64,000 nt of DNA from Paenibacillus_E qinlingensis_A (lineage in GTDB: Bacteria > Bacillota > Bacilli > Paenibacillales > NBRC-103111). Shown piece by piece: positions 16,838 to 24,736 of the stretch. The notes beneath the pieces were generated by a model that saw only the letters and a program-made list of their open reading frames with translations, searched no databases and was not told the origin of the DNA. Both the position numbers and the translations under genes were made by a program. Positions within the stretch are counted from its first letter, which is position 1; each line of letters begins with the position of its first letter. Location: NCBI RefSeq assembly GCF_031455095.1, contig NZ_JAVDSB010000010.1:1-64000 (forward strand). Reading direction: 5' to 3'.

Positions 16838-16900
16838 TAGTTTTTGAAATTTTATTTTATTATAAAATAAATAACTGATTTTTTATTTCTAAAATTTCAA
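16819..16900. promoter_or_regulatory. Probable MurR operator cluster
   Basis: Three copies of the 10-mer AAAATTTCAA or its complement occur at 16819-16828 (inside the promoter spacer), 16844-16853 and 16891-16900. A perfect 19-bp palindrome TTATTTTATTATAAAATAA lies between them (16852-16870). A related TTGAAATT copy is upstream of murR at 17958-17965. Placement over and next to the promoter suits repression by the adjacent RpiR-type protein. The AT richness makes chance repeats a concern. Confidence 0.5.
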
Positions 16901-16929
16901 CAAAAAAACGACTCCTGAAGGACGTCGTT
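16901..16929 (-). terminator. Terminator of murR
   Basis: AACGAC(TCC) and (GGA)CGTCGTT arms with a short loop are followed on the minus strand by a T run (16901-16908). It lies 17 bp after the murR stop. Confidence 0.8.
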
Positions 16930-16945
16930 AGTTTGTTCGAATGGC

Positions 16946-17812
16946 CTATTTTCTATGCTTACTGCTGGCAATAATGTCGTGTGTTTTGGCCAAATACTTC
17001 TTCACATGCTTATATTCGCTGCTCGCTACCCCAGCAAATAAGATATCAATCACCGTAAGCATCGCGATGCGCGAACCCATGGCTCCGCTACGAATCGTCA
17101 CTTCTGGTGTCGAGATGCTCAGTACGATATTGGCGTTATCTGCCAAGGCGCTTTTATTGTATTTGGTAATAGCGATGATTGTCGCACCATTCTTCTTAGC
17201 AATTTCCAAGGTATCGAGGATTTCCATTGTGCTTCCCGAATTCGAAATAAAGATAGCAACGTCGCTTTTTCCAAGCAGAGTGGCTGCTGTAAGTTGGCTA
17301 TGTCCATCCGTGTAGGTATGGCACATCTTATTAATGCGGGAGAATTTCTGCTCCGCGTCCATTCCTACCAACCCCGAAGCGCCAATCCCGAAGAATACGA
17401 TCCGGTTGCAATCCACTAATACTTTGACCGCGCGGGCAATTTCATTGCGATCAATGACACTAAGGGTATCAACAATCGATTTGCTATTATTGTGCGAAAT
17501 GTTCGAGATAATCGTCGATAGATCATCGCCAGGTTGAATATCCGTGTATTGATCCTTCTGCTCCTCATCCATCGAGCCTAAAGAAGCAGAAATACTCACG
17601 ATGAAGTTACGATAGCCTTTATAACCCATCGTTTTGCAAAAACGTAGAACAGACGCATCGCTCGTTTTCGTCGCCTGTGCGAGACTCTTAATCGAGAGAT
17701 GTGGAATCTCGTCCACATTATCCAAAATATAATCCGCTACTAGCTTCTCCACCGGTGTGAGGCTATCTTTCATATCGCGAATTTTGATTAAAATATTATC
17801 GTTTATTGACAT
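16946..17812 (-). CDS. murR: RpiR-family regulator, MurR-like
   Basis: This 288-aa protein has an N-terminal HTH_6 domain at residues 1-77 (SIKSLAQATKTSDASVLRFCKTMGYKGYRNF) and a C-terminal SIS phosphosugar-sensing domain at about 115-255 (RIVFFGIGASGLVGMDAEQKF; FISNSGSTMEILDTLEIAKKNGA). It lies immediately upstream of murQ in the same direction, as in other MurNAc operons, and would respond to MurNAc-6-P or GlcNAc-6-P. The Shine-Dalgarno is modest (GTAGGGA). It has its own terminator, so it is transcribed separately, probably under autocontrol given the AAAATTT repeats upstream. The symbol is assigned from context and family. Confidence 0.85.
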   Translation of the reverse strand: MSINDNILIKIRDMKDSLTPVEKLVADYILDNVDEIPHLSIKSLAQATKTSDASVLRFCKTMGYKGYRNFIVSISASLGSMDEEQKDQYTDIQPGDDLSTIISNISHNNSKSIVDTLSVIDRNEIARAVKVLVDCNRIVFFGIGASGLVGMDAEQKFSRINKMCHTYTDGHSQLTAATLLGKSDVAIFISNSGSTMEILDTLEIAKKNGATIIAITKYNKSALADNANIVLSISTPEVTIRSGAMGSRIAMLTVIDILFAGVASSEYKHVKKYLAKTHDIIASSKHRK

Positions 17813-17906
17813 ATATGTTCCCTACTCACCATAATTTATCCGACTGAAATCACCTTCATCATACGTATTATTAGGCAAAAATACAAGATCCTCTTACAAT
17901 ATATTT

Positions 17907-17965
17907 GTAAAATTTAGTGATATACGTAAAATTTAATTTCATTAAAAGTTAATTATATTGAAATT
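17907..17965. promoter_or_regulatory. AT-rich repeats upstream of murR, possible autoregulatory site
   Basis: GTAAAATTTA occurs twice (17907-17916 and 17926-17935) and TTGAAATT at 17958-17965, resembling the boxes before murQ. They are candidate operators for the RpiR-type regulator. No confident -35/-10 pair was found here. Confidence 0.35.
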
Positions 17966-18104
17966 ATTTTACAGATTGTTATTGAAGCAATTCTTGGCGC
18001 GCTGCTTTACTAGAAGCTAGATTTGACGGCTTGGAAATCAGGGCAGAATGAGGCAAACATTTACATAAGTTACTAAGTCATCTGAGGGAATTTTTTAAAT
18101 GAGC

Positions 18105-18291
18105 TAACTGGGTTTTATGTAGTTAATTTTACCGAAATCGTCGAATATTGGGGAATAGCTGGATTTTGTACATTTAATTTGGCACGGTTTCACCAGATAG
18201 GCAGGAAGTGAGCGAAATAACTGGAGGTTCTACAGTTAATCTGAAATTCTAGGGGAATTCGCCTGAATTACCTGTAGGTTTTCCATTTAAT
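18105..18291. repeat. Family B palindrome module, copy 1 (four 23-bp units, 51/62/51 spacing)
   Basis: Units begin at 18105, 18156, 18218 and 18269. Each 23-bp unit has arms like TAACTG and CAGTTAAT around a variable core. They appear to share one orientation. The module fills most of the murR-rarD gap (17813-18381) together with the AT-rich murR upstream region. The arm sequence differs from family A, but unit length and spacing are almost the same. Confidence 0.8.
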
Positions 18292-18320
18292 TGTGTCGGA
18301 GCTTGCTGCCCCCTCAGCAC

Positions 18321-18353
18321 AAAAAAAACGCTCAAGACATAAGTCTCAAGCGG
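18321..18353 (-). terminator. Terminator of rarD
   Basis: CGCTTGAGAC and GTCTTGAGCG pair, using two G-U wobbles, around TTAT. Eight T residues follow on the minus strand. Confidence 0.8.
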
Positions 18354-18381
18354 TTTATTAGCTATACGAGCTTCCCATATT

Positions 18382-19263
18382 CTATTCTGTTACAGCGGCT
18401 CTCGCTACGCGGACGGATGCGAAGGCATACACGATGAGTGCGCTCCAGATAAAAGCAAAGCTGATCAGCAGCACGGGGGAAAAGCTCTCTTTAAAGACAA
18501 ATACGCTGAGTAAAAGCGTAATAGACGGGCCGATATACTGAATGAAGCCTAGCATGGATAGCGGCAGTTGTGCCGCAGCTTTGGCAAACCACAGTAAAGG
18601 CAATGCGGTGGCCGCGCCTGCAAGGAACAGCATGATCAACGTGATCGGCGGAAGTGTCCAGGCAGCATCTTGATGCGTAGCAAATAGGTAGATGACGTAG
18701 ATGATGGCGATCGGAAAGACGAACGCGGTTTCACCCGCGAGCCCGGTTGCCGCATCGTAGGTGACTCTTTTTTTGACCAAGCTGTATAAGCCAAATGTCC
18801 CCGCTAATGTGAGCGACACCCACGGAAATCTGCCATAATCTATGGTGGCAATCAGGACACCAATCCCCGCTAAAGCTACGGCAAGCCATTGTCTGCCAGT
18901 GGGCTTTTCCCGCAAGAACAGCACCGCTAGCATAATGTTAAAAAGTGGCGTGATGTAATACCCGAGACTCGTCTCGATGACATGCCCATTATTTACTGCC
19001 CAGATAAAGATTAACCAATTGGTACTGATCAGAAGGCTGCTTGCCCCCACGAGTAATAAGGTCGTGCGATTCGTGATAAGGCTGCGAAATTGCTGCCATT
19101 TGCCTTTACCAACGATAATCAGAATCGCCATAAAGACGAATGACCAAATCACACGATGCGATAATATTTCTCCCGCCTTCAACGTCCCAAAAAGCTTCCA
19201 ATACACAGGCAGCAAGCCCCACGCGATATAAGCAATAATGGCATATCCTAGCCCTTTTTTCAT
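18382..19263 (-). CDS. rarD: RarD-type EamA-family permease
   Basis: This 293-aa protein has ten predicted membrane segments forming two EamA repeats. The RarD hallmark YAIIAYIAWGLLPVYWKL is at the N-terminus, with SHRVIWSF and NWLIFIWAVNNGHVIETSLG following. RarD proteins belong to the drug/metabolite transporter superfamily. The transported compound is unknown. GAGG upstream of the ATG is a weak but adequate site. It appears monocistronic. Confidence 0.88.
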   Translation of the reverse strand: MKKGLGYAIIAYIAWGLLPVYWKLFGTLKAGEILSHRVIWSFVFMAILIIVGKGKWQQFRSLITNRTTLLLVGASSLLISTNWLIFIWAVNNGHVIETSLGYYITPLFNIMLAVLFLREKPTGRQWLAVALAGIGVLIATIDYGRFPWVSLTLAGTFGLYSLVKKRVTYDAATGLAGETAFVFPIAIIYVIYLFATHQDAAWTLPPITLIMLFLAGAATALPLLWFAKAAAQLPLSMLGFIQYIGPSITLLLSVFVFKESFSPVLLISFAFIWSALIVYAFASVRVARAAVTE

Positions 19264-19382
19264 CGTAAAAACCTCATTTCACAAACAAGTAACACAATTC
19301 TATGAAGCATAAAATTTGTCCGACGGTTAAATAACATTGCTCCATTGTAGCATAGGCTTTGCGCGATGTGTGTGAACATTGC

Positions 19383-19406
19383 AAAAAGCCCCCTATACAG
19401 GAGGCT
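19383..19406 (-). terminator. Terminator after the lipoprotein hydrolase gene
   Basis: On the minus strand AGCCTCC and GGGGGCT pair around TGTATA and are followed by TTTTTGC. It lies 28 bp after the stop codon. Confidence 0.75.
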
Positions 19407-19433
19407 GCTGCAATACGCGGCTGAGAGTAATTA

Positions 19434-20453
19434 TTAGTTGGAGAGAATCCAAGTAGATAGATCTTTTAAAACAGCCTGATCAACATGGCTTGGTGTCTTA
19501 TATTCCTCTACTGTACCCGTGGTGGATGTCATAAACAAATGGTTTAATCCGATATACAGCTTAAATGATGCATTTGATTTTCCATCAAGTATAGTCTGAT
19601 ATGCTTTATAATCTTTATTCGCATATACTTGAAAATCTTTTTCTCCCTGCATAATGAGTACAGGCTTAGTCATATTTTCAAGATACTCACTAGCCGGATG
19701 GGCGTCCATCTCTTTATAATAATATCCGGTTGCACCAGCTAAAGAAACTTTCTTTGCATCATCATTTGACATCGTTTTTAGATTTGCAAAGACAGCCATT
19801 AGTGTATCAACCTGACCTTGAGCAATCGTCTTATGTTCAGCTGGAAGAGTATTTATAATCGCCATATTTTGGTCATAAATGATTTCAGCAAAGCTTCTCG
19901 GAGAGCCTGCCATAATAATAATTCCGGCAGAGTCTCCGCCTTCACTATCAATCCTTGGGGCAAGCATACCGCCCTCGCTATGTCCAAGGATAAACACCTT
20001 AGTTTTATCTATTCTCGTATCTTCTTTTAGAAAGTTTACCGCTGCGATCGAATCCTGAATATACTCTTGATCAACTGTAAAATTCGCAATATCAGACACG
20101 ACTTTTGATTGATAGGTAAGTGTACGCTTATCAAAGCGTAAAACAGCAATTCCCTTTGAGGTTAGATAATCTGCTATGTCCTTAAAAGGCTTATTGCTAT
20201 AAATAGTTTCATCACGGTCATTAGGCCCTGAACCAGCGACAAGAACCACGGCAGAAACCGGTCCTGTTGCTCCATCTGGTATTGTCAACGTGCCATGAAT
20301 TGCCCATTCCGTATCTTTGTTGATGGTAACACTTTCTTCTTTAATAGTCATGGATACCTCCCTTTTATCAATAGAATCACCTTTATTACCATTAATTGGG
20401 GATGAACAAACAGATATAATTAAAATCATCAAGGCTATCAACATTTTTTCCAT
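19434..20453 (-). CDS. Alpha/beta hydrolase lipoprotein
   Basis: The protein is 339 aa from the ATG at 20453, preceded by AAGGAGGGG. The frame is open further upstream but without a site. It has a short lipoprotein-like signal MEKMLIALMILIISVCSS. It is an alpha/beta hydrolase: oxyanion region VLVAGSGPNDRDE, nucleophile elbow ILGHSEGGMLAP (GxSxG) and a C-terminal catalytic His in IGLNHLF. An acidic residue near MQGEKDFQVY probably completes the triad. It would hydrolyse esters or similar bonds outside the membrane. The substrate is unknown. Codon use is more AT-rich than in its neighbours, so transfer is possible. Confidence 0.8.
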   Translation of the reverse strand: MEKMLIALMILIISVCSSPINGNKGDSIDKREVSMTIKEESVTINKDTEWAIHGTLTIPDGATGPVSAVVLVAGSGPNDRDETIYSNKPFKDIADYLTSKGIAVLRFDKRTLTYQSKVVSDIANFTVDQEYIQDSIAAVNFLKEDTRIDKTKVFILGHSEGGMLAPRIDSEGGDSAGIIIMAGSPRSFAEIIYDQNMAIINTLPAEHKTIAQGQVDTLMAVFANLKTMSNDDAKKVSLAGATGYYYKEMDAHPASEYLENMTKPVLIMQGEKDFQVYANKDYKAYQTILDGKSNASFKLYIGLNHLFMTSTTGTVEEYKTPSHVDQAVLKDLSTWILSN

Positions 20454-20553
20454 ATAACCCCTCCTTAAATCATTTAGAAATTTGTCTAAATATATAATTA
20501 AATCATATCTTTCCTTTTTCAAACTGTCAACCCGCTTACCAAAAGTAAAACGC

Positions 20554-20592
20554 AAAAGCAGCCTGCCCTCTAACGAGGACGGACTGCTTTTT
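20554..20592 (-). terminator. Terminator of the second CUT1 operon
   Basis: AAAAGCAG(T/C)C…GAGG arms pair over about 14 bp with a TAAC loop. T runs are present on both strands. It lies 11 bp after the MalG-type stop. Confidence 0.85.
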
Positions 20593-20602
20593 TCTACAGA
20601 CC

Positions 20603-21484
20603 TTACCCTTTCACAGAACCCGCCGCAATACCCTCTACGATCCGGTTACTCAGCAAGATGAAGGCGATCATAATAGGCAAAATACTAATCATTAAGGTCG
20701 CACCAATCGCGCCCCAATCAGTCGTATATTGGCCCACGAAATTCTGAACGCCAACGGTTAAGGTCTTATACTTTTCCGAGGAAATAAACGTATTCACAAA
20801 AATAAACTCATTCCAGTTGTAAATCATGTTTATGATGACTGCGGTAGACAGCACCGATGCCGTCATCGGCAGTGTGATGCTGAAGAAGATGCGATTCACC
20901 GAACAGCCATCCATCACGGCAGCTTCTTCGACTTCACGCGGCAGCGTGTAATAAAAACCGAGCATAATCATGATCGTTATCGGCAGGTTAAAGGCAATGT
21001 AAGACAAAATGATCGACAACGGATGGTTGGTTAGGTTCATTTTCATAAACATACTGAATAAGGGAATGAGCGTCGAGTGCACGGGAATCATCATACCCAC
21101 CATAAACAGACCCAGTACAAAGGATTGCAGCTTCCATCTCATCCGGGTTAAAGCGAATGTCACCAAGCTAGCGAGCAGCACCGTGACCCCAACCGACACT
21201 AACGTCATCCAGACGCTGTTAAAAAAGTAATTATTGATATGGCCCTGCGTCCAGACCTTTTCATAGTTCTCCCAACGCAGTCTCTCGGGAAATGCCATCG
21301 GTGCAAGATTGAAGATTTCTTCATTATTTTTCAAAGAGAATAGCATGAGCCATAAAAGAGGGAAAATCTGAATGACAGCGACAATCGATAACACGATATA
21401 CAATACGCCATATCCGATTTGCCCAGGCAGCTTGCTTCGCTGGGTTAGCGTCTGTGCCTGACGACGGGTGGTTTCGAGTTGCAT
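20603..21484 (-). CDS. CUT1 sugar ABC transporter permease (MalG type), YesMN-linked
   Basis: This 293-aa six-span permease has the EAA loop at LPREVEEAAVMDGCSVNRIFF and the standard C-terminal SNRIVEGIAAGSVKG. AAAGGAG lies upstream of the ATG with a slightly long spacer. It is the last gene of the HK-RR-SBP-MalF-MalG run and pairs with the MalF-type gene 21 bp upstream. No ATPase is encoded nearby. The substrate is unknown and probably an oligosaccharide. Confidence 0.88.
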   Translation of the reverse strand: MQLETTRRQAQTLTQRSKLPGQIGYGVLYIVLSIVAVIQIFPLLWLMLFSLKNNEEIFNLAPMAFPERLRWENYEKVWTQGHINNYFFNSVWMTLVSVGVTVLLASLVTFALTRMRWKLQSFVLGLFMVGMMIPVHSTLIPLFSMFMKMNLTNHPLSIILSYIAFNLPITIMIMLGFYYTLPREVEEAAVMDGCSVNRIFFSITLPMTASVLSTAVIINMIYNWNEFIFVNTFISSEKYKTLTVGVQNFVGQYTTDWGAIGATLMISILPIMIAFILLSNRIVEGIAAGSVKG

Positions 21485-21505
21485 TGGAATCGGAATCTCC
21501 TTTCG

Positions 21506-22387
21506 TTACGAGTATTGGGTCTCATCTTTGGAAGCCGTCGCTTTACGGATTAACCAAGTAGCCACGAGGCAAATCAAGAGCAGGAAGAAGCCAATGGCGC
21601 TCGCATAGCCGAAATCATAGCCTTTGAACGCTTTACGGTACATGTAGGATGCCATTACTTCACTGGATCCGTTAGGCCCGCCGCCTGTCATCACGTAGAT
21701 CAGGTCGAAATATTTCAGTGATCCGACGACGGCCAGAACGACCGTTACTTTCATCACTTCTGCGATTAACGGAACGCGAATGGATAGGGCGATGCGCCAC
21801 GGACTAGCACCATCGATACGTGCGGCTTCGATCAGCGAGGTCGGTACATTTTTCAATGCAGCGTAATAGATCAAAATGTAAAATCCGGCGTACTGCCACA
21901 AAATCGGCATAAAAATGGCGTATAAAACAATGGATGGATTGGACAACCACTCCGGTGTATGCGTGACCCCCAAAGACGTCAGGATAGCATTCAATACCCC
22001 GTTCGTTGGGTGGAATATTTTCAACCATAGTTGCGCGATAGCGACAGAAGAAAGCAGCATAGGGATTAAATAGATTTTGCGAAATAGATTAGCCCCACGA
22101 ATGTTCGCAGATAACACTAATGCCACGAGTAGATAACCAAGCAGGGAGATTGTTGAGAAGATCGCCAGCAAAAAAGAGTGCTTCGCGCTTCCCCAAAATA
22201 ATTTATCCTTAAGCAGTTCGGCATAATTATGCAAACCGATGTAACTCATTTTGCCTACGCCATCCCATTTCATAAGTCCGTAGTAGCCCGTCATGATGAT
22301 CGGCATATAGATCAAGGCTAGCAGCAGAAATAACGAGGGAATCACGTAGATCGCAATCATGGATTTGTTAGACATGACTTTATCCAT
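21506..22387 (-). CDS. CUT1 sugar ABC transporter permease (MalF type), YesMN-linked
   Basis: The protein is 293 aa from the ATG at 22387, which AAAGGGAAGTG precedes. A longer frame to 22426 would cover the hairpin in front of it. Six membrane segments are evident, with the EAA motif at PTSLIEAARIDGASPWRIAL and the MalF-type GGGPNGSSEVMASYMYRKAF. It forms the channel with the following MalG-type permease and takes substrate from the lipoprotein encoded just upstream. Confidence 0.88.
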   Translation of the reverse strand: MDKVMSNKSMIAIYVIPSLFLLLALIYMPIIMTGYYGLMKWDGVGKMSYIGLHNYAELLKDKLFWGSAKHSFLLAIFSTISLLGYLLVALVLSANIRGANLFRKIYLIPMLLSSVAIAQLWLKIFHPTNGVLNAILTSLGVTHTPEWLSNPSIVLYAIFMPILWQYAGFYILIYYAALKNVPTSLIEAARIDGASPWRIALSIRVPLIAEVMKVTVVLAVVGSLKYFDLIYVMTGGGPNGSSEVMASYMYRKAFKGYDFGYASAIGFFLLLICLVATWLIRKATASKDETQYS

Positions 22388-22417
22388 AGCAGGCACTTCC
22401 CTTTCAGCGATTATGAC

Positions 22418-22450
22418 AAAGGACATACCACTTGGAGGGATATGTCCTTT
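22418..22450 (-). other. Intercistronic stem-loop between binding-protein and permease genes
   Basis: AAAGGACATA (22418-22427) and TATGTCCTTT (22441-22450) pair around a 13-nt loop. Its position right after the binding-protein gene matches that of the stem-loop at 14286-14326, and it probably sets the binding protein-to-permease ratio. Confidence 0.6.
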
Positions 22451-22474
22451 CCCAAATCGTTCGTTTTCGTTAGG

Positions 22475-23833
22475 CTACTTCGGTTCTTTCGCCAAGGCAT
22501 CCTCATGATTCTTCGCAAAAACTTCCGGTGACACCGCTTTACCAAACAGGGCTTGAATCATATTCAAGTGAACTTCTGCGGAAGCTGGCTTCATTTGAAC
22601 ATCGGCGAACAGCGTAATATTGCTCGCTTTATTCAACTCATTTAAGAGGTCAATGTACATTTGCGGCAGCTTCACTTTGGATGTGTCTACTTTCGTTGCT
22701 GGGATTACACCGGCTTCGGAGATTGCATGCTCGCCCCACTTCTGAACGAAGAAGCTCACGAATTTCTTGGACTCTTCTTTCACTTTGGAATTGTTCGCTA
22801 CGAACAAGCCTACGCCTGGTCCGCCAACCCAGCTATCCATGTTGCCTTTTCCACCGTCAACCGTTGGGAATTTAAAGAAACCAATCTGATCCTTGAACGC
22901 TTGCGGAACATCTTTATTCGTTGTGTAGTTCGGTAATTCCCATGTGCCCATCATGTACATTGCTGCTTTGCTGTTCATGAACTCTGCTTTACCTTCGTCG
23001 TTGCCAAGTCCGTTAAAGCCTTTGTTGAAGGCATTCATGTCGACAAGCTGGGAAACCTCTGATGCCGCGCGTACTAGACCTGGATCATTGAAGGATCCCG
23101 AGCGATCGATCGCTTTTTTCAAAGTTTCAGGTCCACCGATACGGTCAGCCAGGTACATGTACCAGAGTGAACCAGTCCAACGGTCTTTGTTGCCGAGTGC
23201 GATTGGGGCTACACCGTTTGAACTCAGTGTTTTGACAATGTTTTTGAACTCATCATACGTCTTAGGTGGCGTAAGATTGTGCTTCGCAAAAATCGCTTTA
23301 TTGTAATATACAGGCACGATGTTCAACTCAACCGGAAGACCGTAGGTTTTGCCGCCGAATGCGTAGGCATCTGTTGTGCCTTTCACGAATTTATCTTTCA
23401 AATCGCCTTGCAGCAAGTCATCCAGCGGGGCGAACATGTCGCCTTTTACATAAGGATCCATGTAGCCTGCTGCCCACGTAAAGCCCACATCAGGAAGGGC
23501 ATTCGAAGTAGAAAGCACTTTCATTTTATTCTTGTATTGTTCATTCTCGAGCACTTCCTGCTCAATCGTCACATTCGGATTCGCCGTTTGATACTCTTTG
23601 ATGATATCGTTTACAATTTTGTTTTGCGTTGCGGAATTTCCTGTTGGCCACAGGTGCATCATTTTAATCGTTACTTTTTTAGCAGGTTGCGCTGTTGCTG
23701 CTTCGGTTGCTTTCGCAGTTTCTTTAGGAGCTGTCGTTGGACTCGCATTATCTGTGGAACTAGAGCAGCCCGTCAGTGCCATAGATAGGCCGAGCATCGT
23801 AGTTAGCGACCATGTAAGCGTTTTTCTTACCAT
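22475..23833 (-). CDS. Lipoprotein sugar-binding protein (CUT1), YesMN-linked
   Basis: This 452-aa protein has a lipoprotein signal (MVRKTLTW…MALTGCSSS) and a low-complexity Thr/Ala linker. An SBP_bac_1 fold follows, with MMHLWPTGNSATQNKIVNDI, ALPDVGFTWAAGY, YGLPVELNIVPVYYNKAIF and SWVGGPGVGLFVANN. Aromatic residues in the cleft fit a carbohydrate ligand. AGGGGGAA precedes the ATG. It follows the response regulator gene by 93 bp, where a candidate cre site lies, so it may have its own catabolite-controlled promoter. Confidence 0.88.
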   Translation of the reverse strand: MVRKTLTWSLTTMLGLSMALTGCSSSTDNASPTTAPKETAKATEAATAQPAKKVTIKMMHLWPTGNSATQNKIVNDIIKEYQTANPNVTIEQEVLENEQYKNKMKVLSTSNALPDVGFTWAAGYMDPYVKGDMFAPLDDLLQGDLKDKFVKGTTDAYAFGGKTYGLPVELNIVPVYYNKAIFAKHNLTPPKTYDEFKNIVKTLSSNGVAPIALGNKDRWTGSLWYMYLADRIGGPETLKKAIDRSGSFNDPGLVRAASEVSQLVDMNAFNKGFNGLGNDEGKAEFMNSKAAMYMMGTWELPNYTTNKDVPQAFKDQIGFFKFPTVDGGKGNMDSWVGGPGVGLFVANNSKVKEESKKFVSFFVQKWGEHAISEAGVIPATKVDTSKVKLPQMYIDLLNELNKASNITLFADVQMKPASAEVHLNMIQALFGKAVSPEVFAKNHEDALAKEPK

Positions 23834-23872
23834 GTTTGTTTCCCCCTAATCATTTATGTGCTACGTGTTTTA

Positions 23873-23886
23873 TTGTAGCGCTTACA
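23873..23886 (-). promoter_or_regulatory. Candidate CcpA cre site before the binding-protein gene
   Basis: On the minus strand TGTAAGCGCTACAA matches the cre consensus TGWAANCGNTNNCA at all but one fixed position. It overlaps a TACAAT that could be a -10 box. It is a motif match only. Confidence 0.35.
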
Positions 23887-23926
23887 TTGCTGCCGCAGGG
23901 AGTAACAGCTATCGGGTAATGTTCCA

Positions 23927-24736
23927 CTATTTCGAGGTATCTATCCGATCATCCCCATCCATAATCTGTTTCCGATACTGATTGGGGCTCGTCCCCTCGT
24001 ACTCTTTGAACAGCTTGATGAAATATTTCGACGTCTGGTAGCCCACTTGCTCCGAGATATCCGCAATCGTTAATCGGGTCTGCAGCAGCAGCTCCTTAGC
24101 CTTCTGGATACGGCTTCTCGTAACGTATTCACTGAAGGTGAAACCTGTCTGCTCCTTGAAAAGAGCGCTAAAATAGCTCGGATTCAGATGAATATGGCTA
24201 GCCACCTCGCTCATACCGAGCGGATCTTGAAGATGTAACTCCACATATTGGATGGCCTCTTGTACAGGAGCACTATAATTTTTGTCGGTGGTCTTCGCCT
24301 GCATCAAGCGCGTGTCCACCATTTTCTCCATCGTTTCAACGCGCCCGCGTTCTACTTCAATGCGCAGTGCCTGCTCGACAGCGTCGATCAACTTGCTTTT
24401 CTGAATCGGCTTAAGTAAATAGTTGACGACGCCAAGTTCAATCGCCGTTTGTGCGTATTGAAAATCCGGATGTCCTGAAATAATGATGACCACAGGTTTA
24501 TGAGCGAAACCACGTGTTCCTTCCACGACTTGGAGGCCGTTCATTTCAGGCATACGGATATCTGTAATCAATAGATGCACCGGACGCGATTGTAAAAGCT
24601 CAAGTGCCTCCGTCCCATTGCTGCAGCTGAGTATCGTGTAACGCCCAATGGACCAGGCTTCTAATGTTTTGCGTATACCTTCTCGCGTTAATGGCTCATC
24701 GTCAACGATGAGAATGGTTTTCCCCGATTGGTTCAT
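23927..24736 (-). CDS. YesN-type response regulator (receiver + AraC HTH)
   Basis: This 269-aa protein has a receiver domain at residues 1-125, with ILIVDDEPLTREG, the phospho-acceptor Asp in LLITDIRMPEMNG and the Lys in YLLKPIQK. An AraC-type double HTH follows at about 160-260 (SEVASHIHLNPSYFSALFKEQ; TIADISEQVGYQTSKYFIKLF). AAGGAGGA precedes the ATG. It overlaps the histidine kinase gene by 35 bp, so the two are coupled. It should activate the adjacent CUT1 transporter when its kinase senses sugar or a bound binding protein. Confidence 0.92.
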   Translation of the reverse strand: MNQSGKTILIVDDEPLTREGIRKTLEAWSIGRYTILSCSNGTEALELLQSRPVHLLITDIRMPEMNGLQVVEGTRGFAHKPVVIIISGHPDFQYAQTAIELGVVNYLLKPIQKSKLIDAVEQALRIEVERGRVETMEKMVDTRLMQAKTTDKNYSAPVQEAIQYVELHLQDPLGMSEVASHIHLNPSYFSALFKEQTGFTFSEYVTRSRIQKAKELLLQTRLTIADISEQVGYQTSKYFIKLFKEYEGTSPNQYRKQIMDGDDRIDTSK

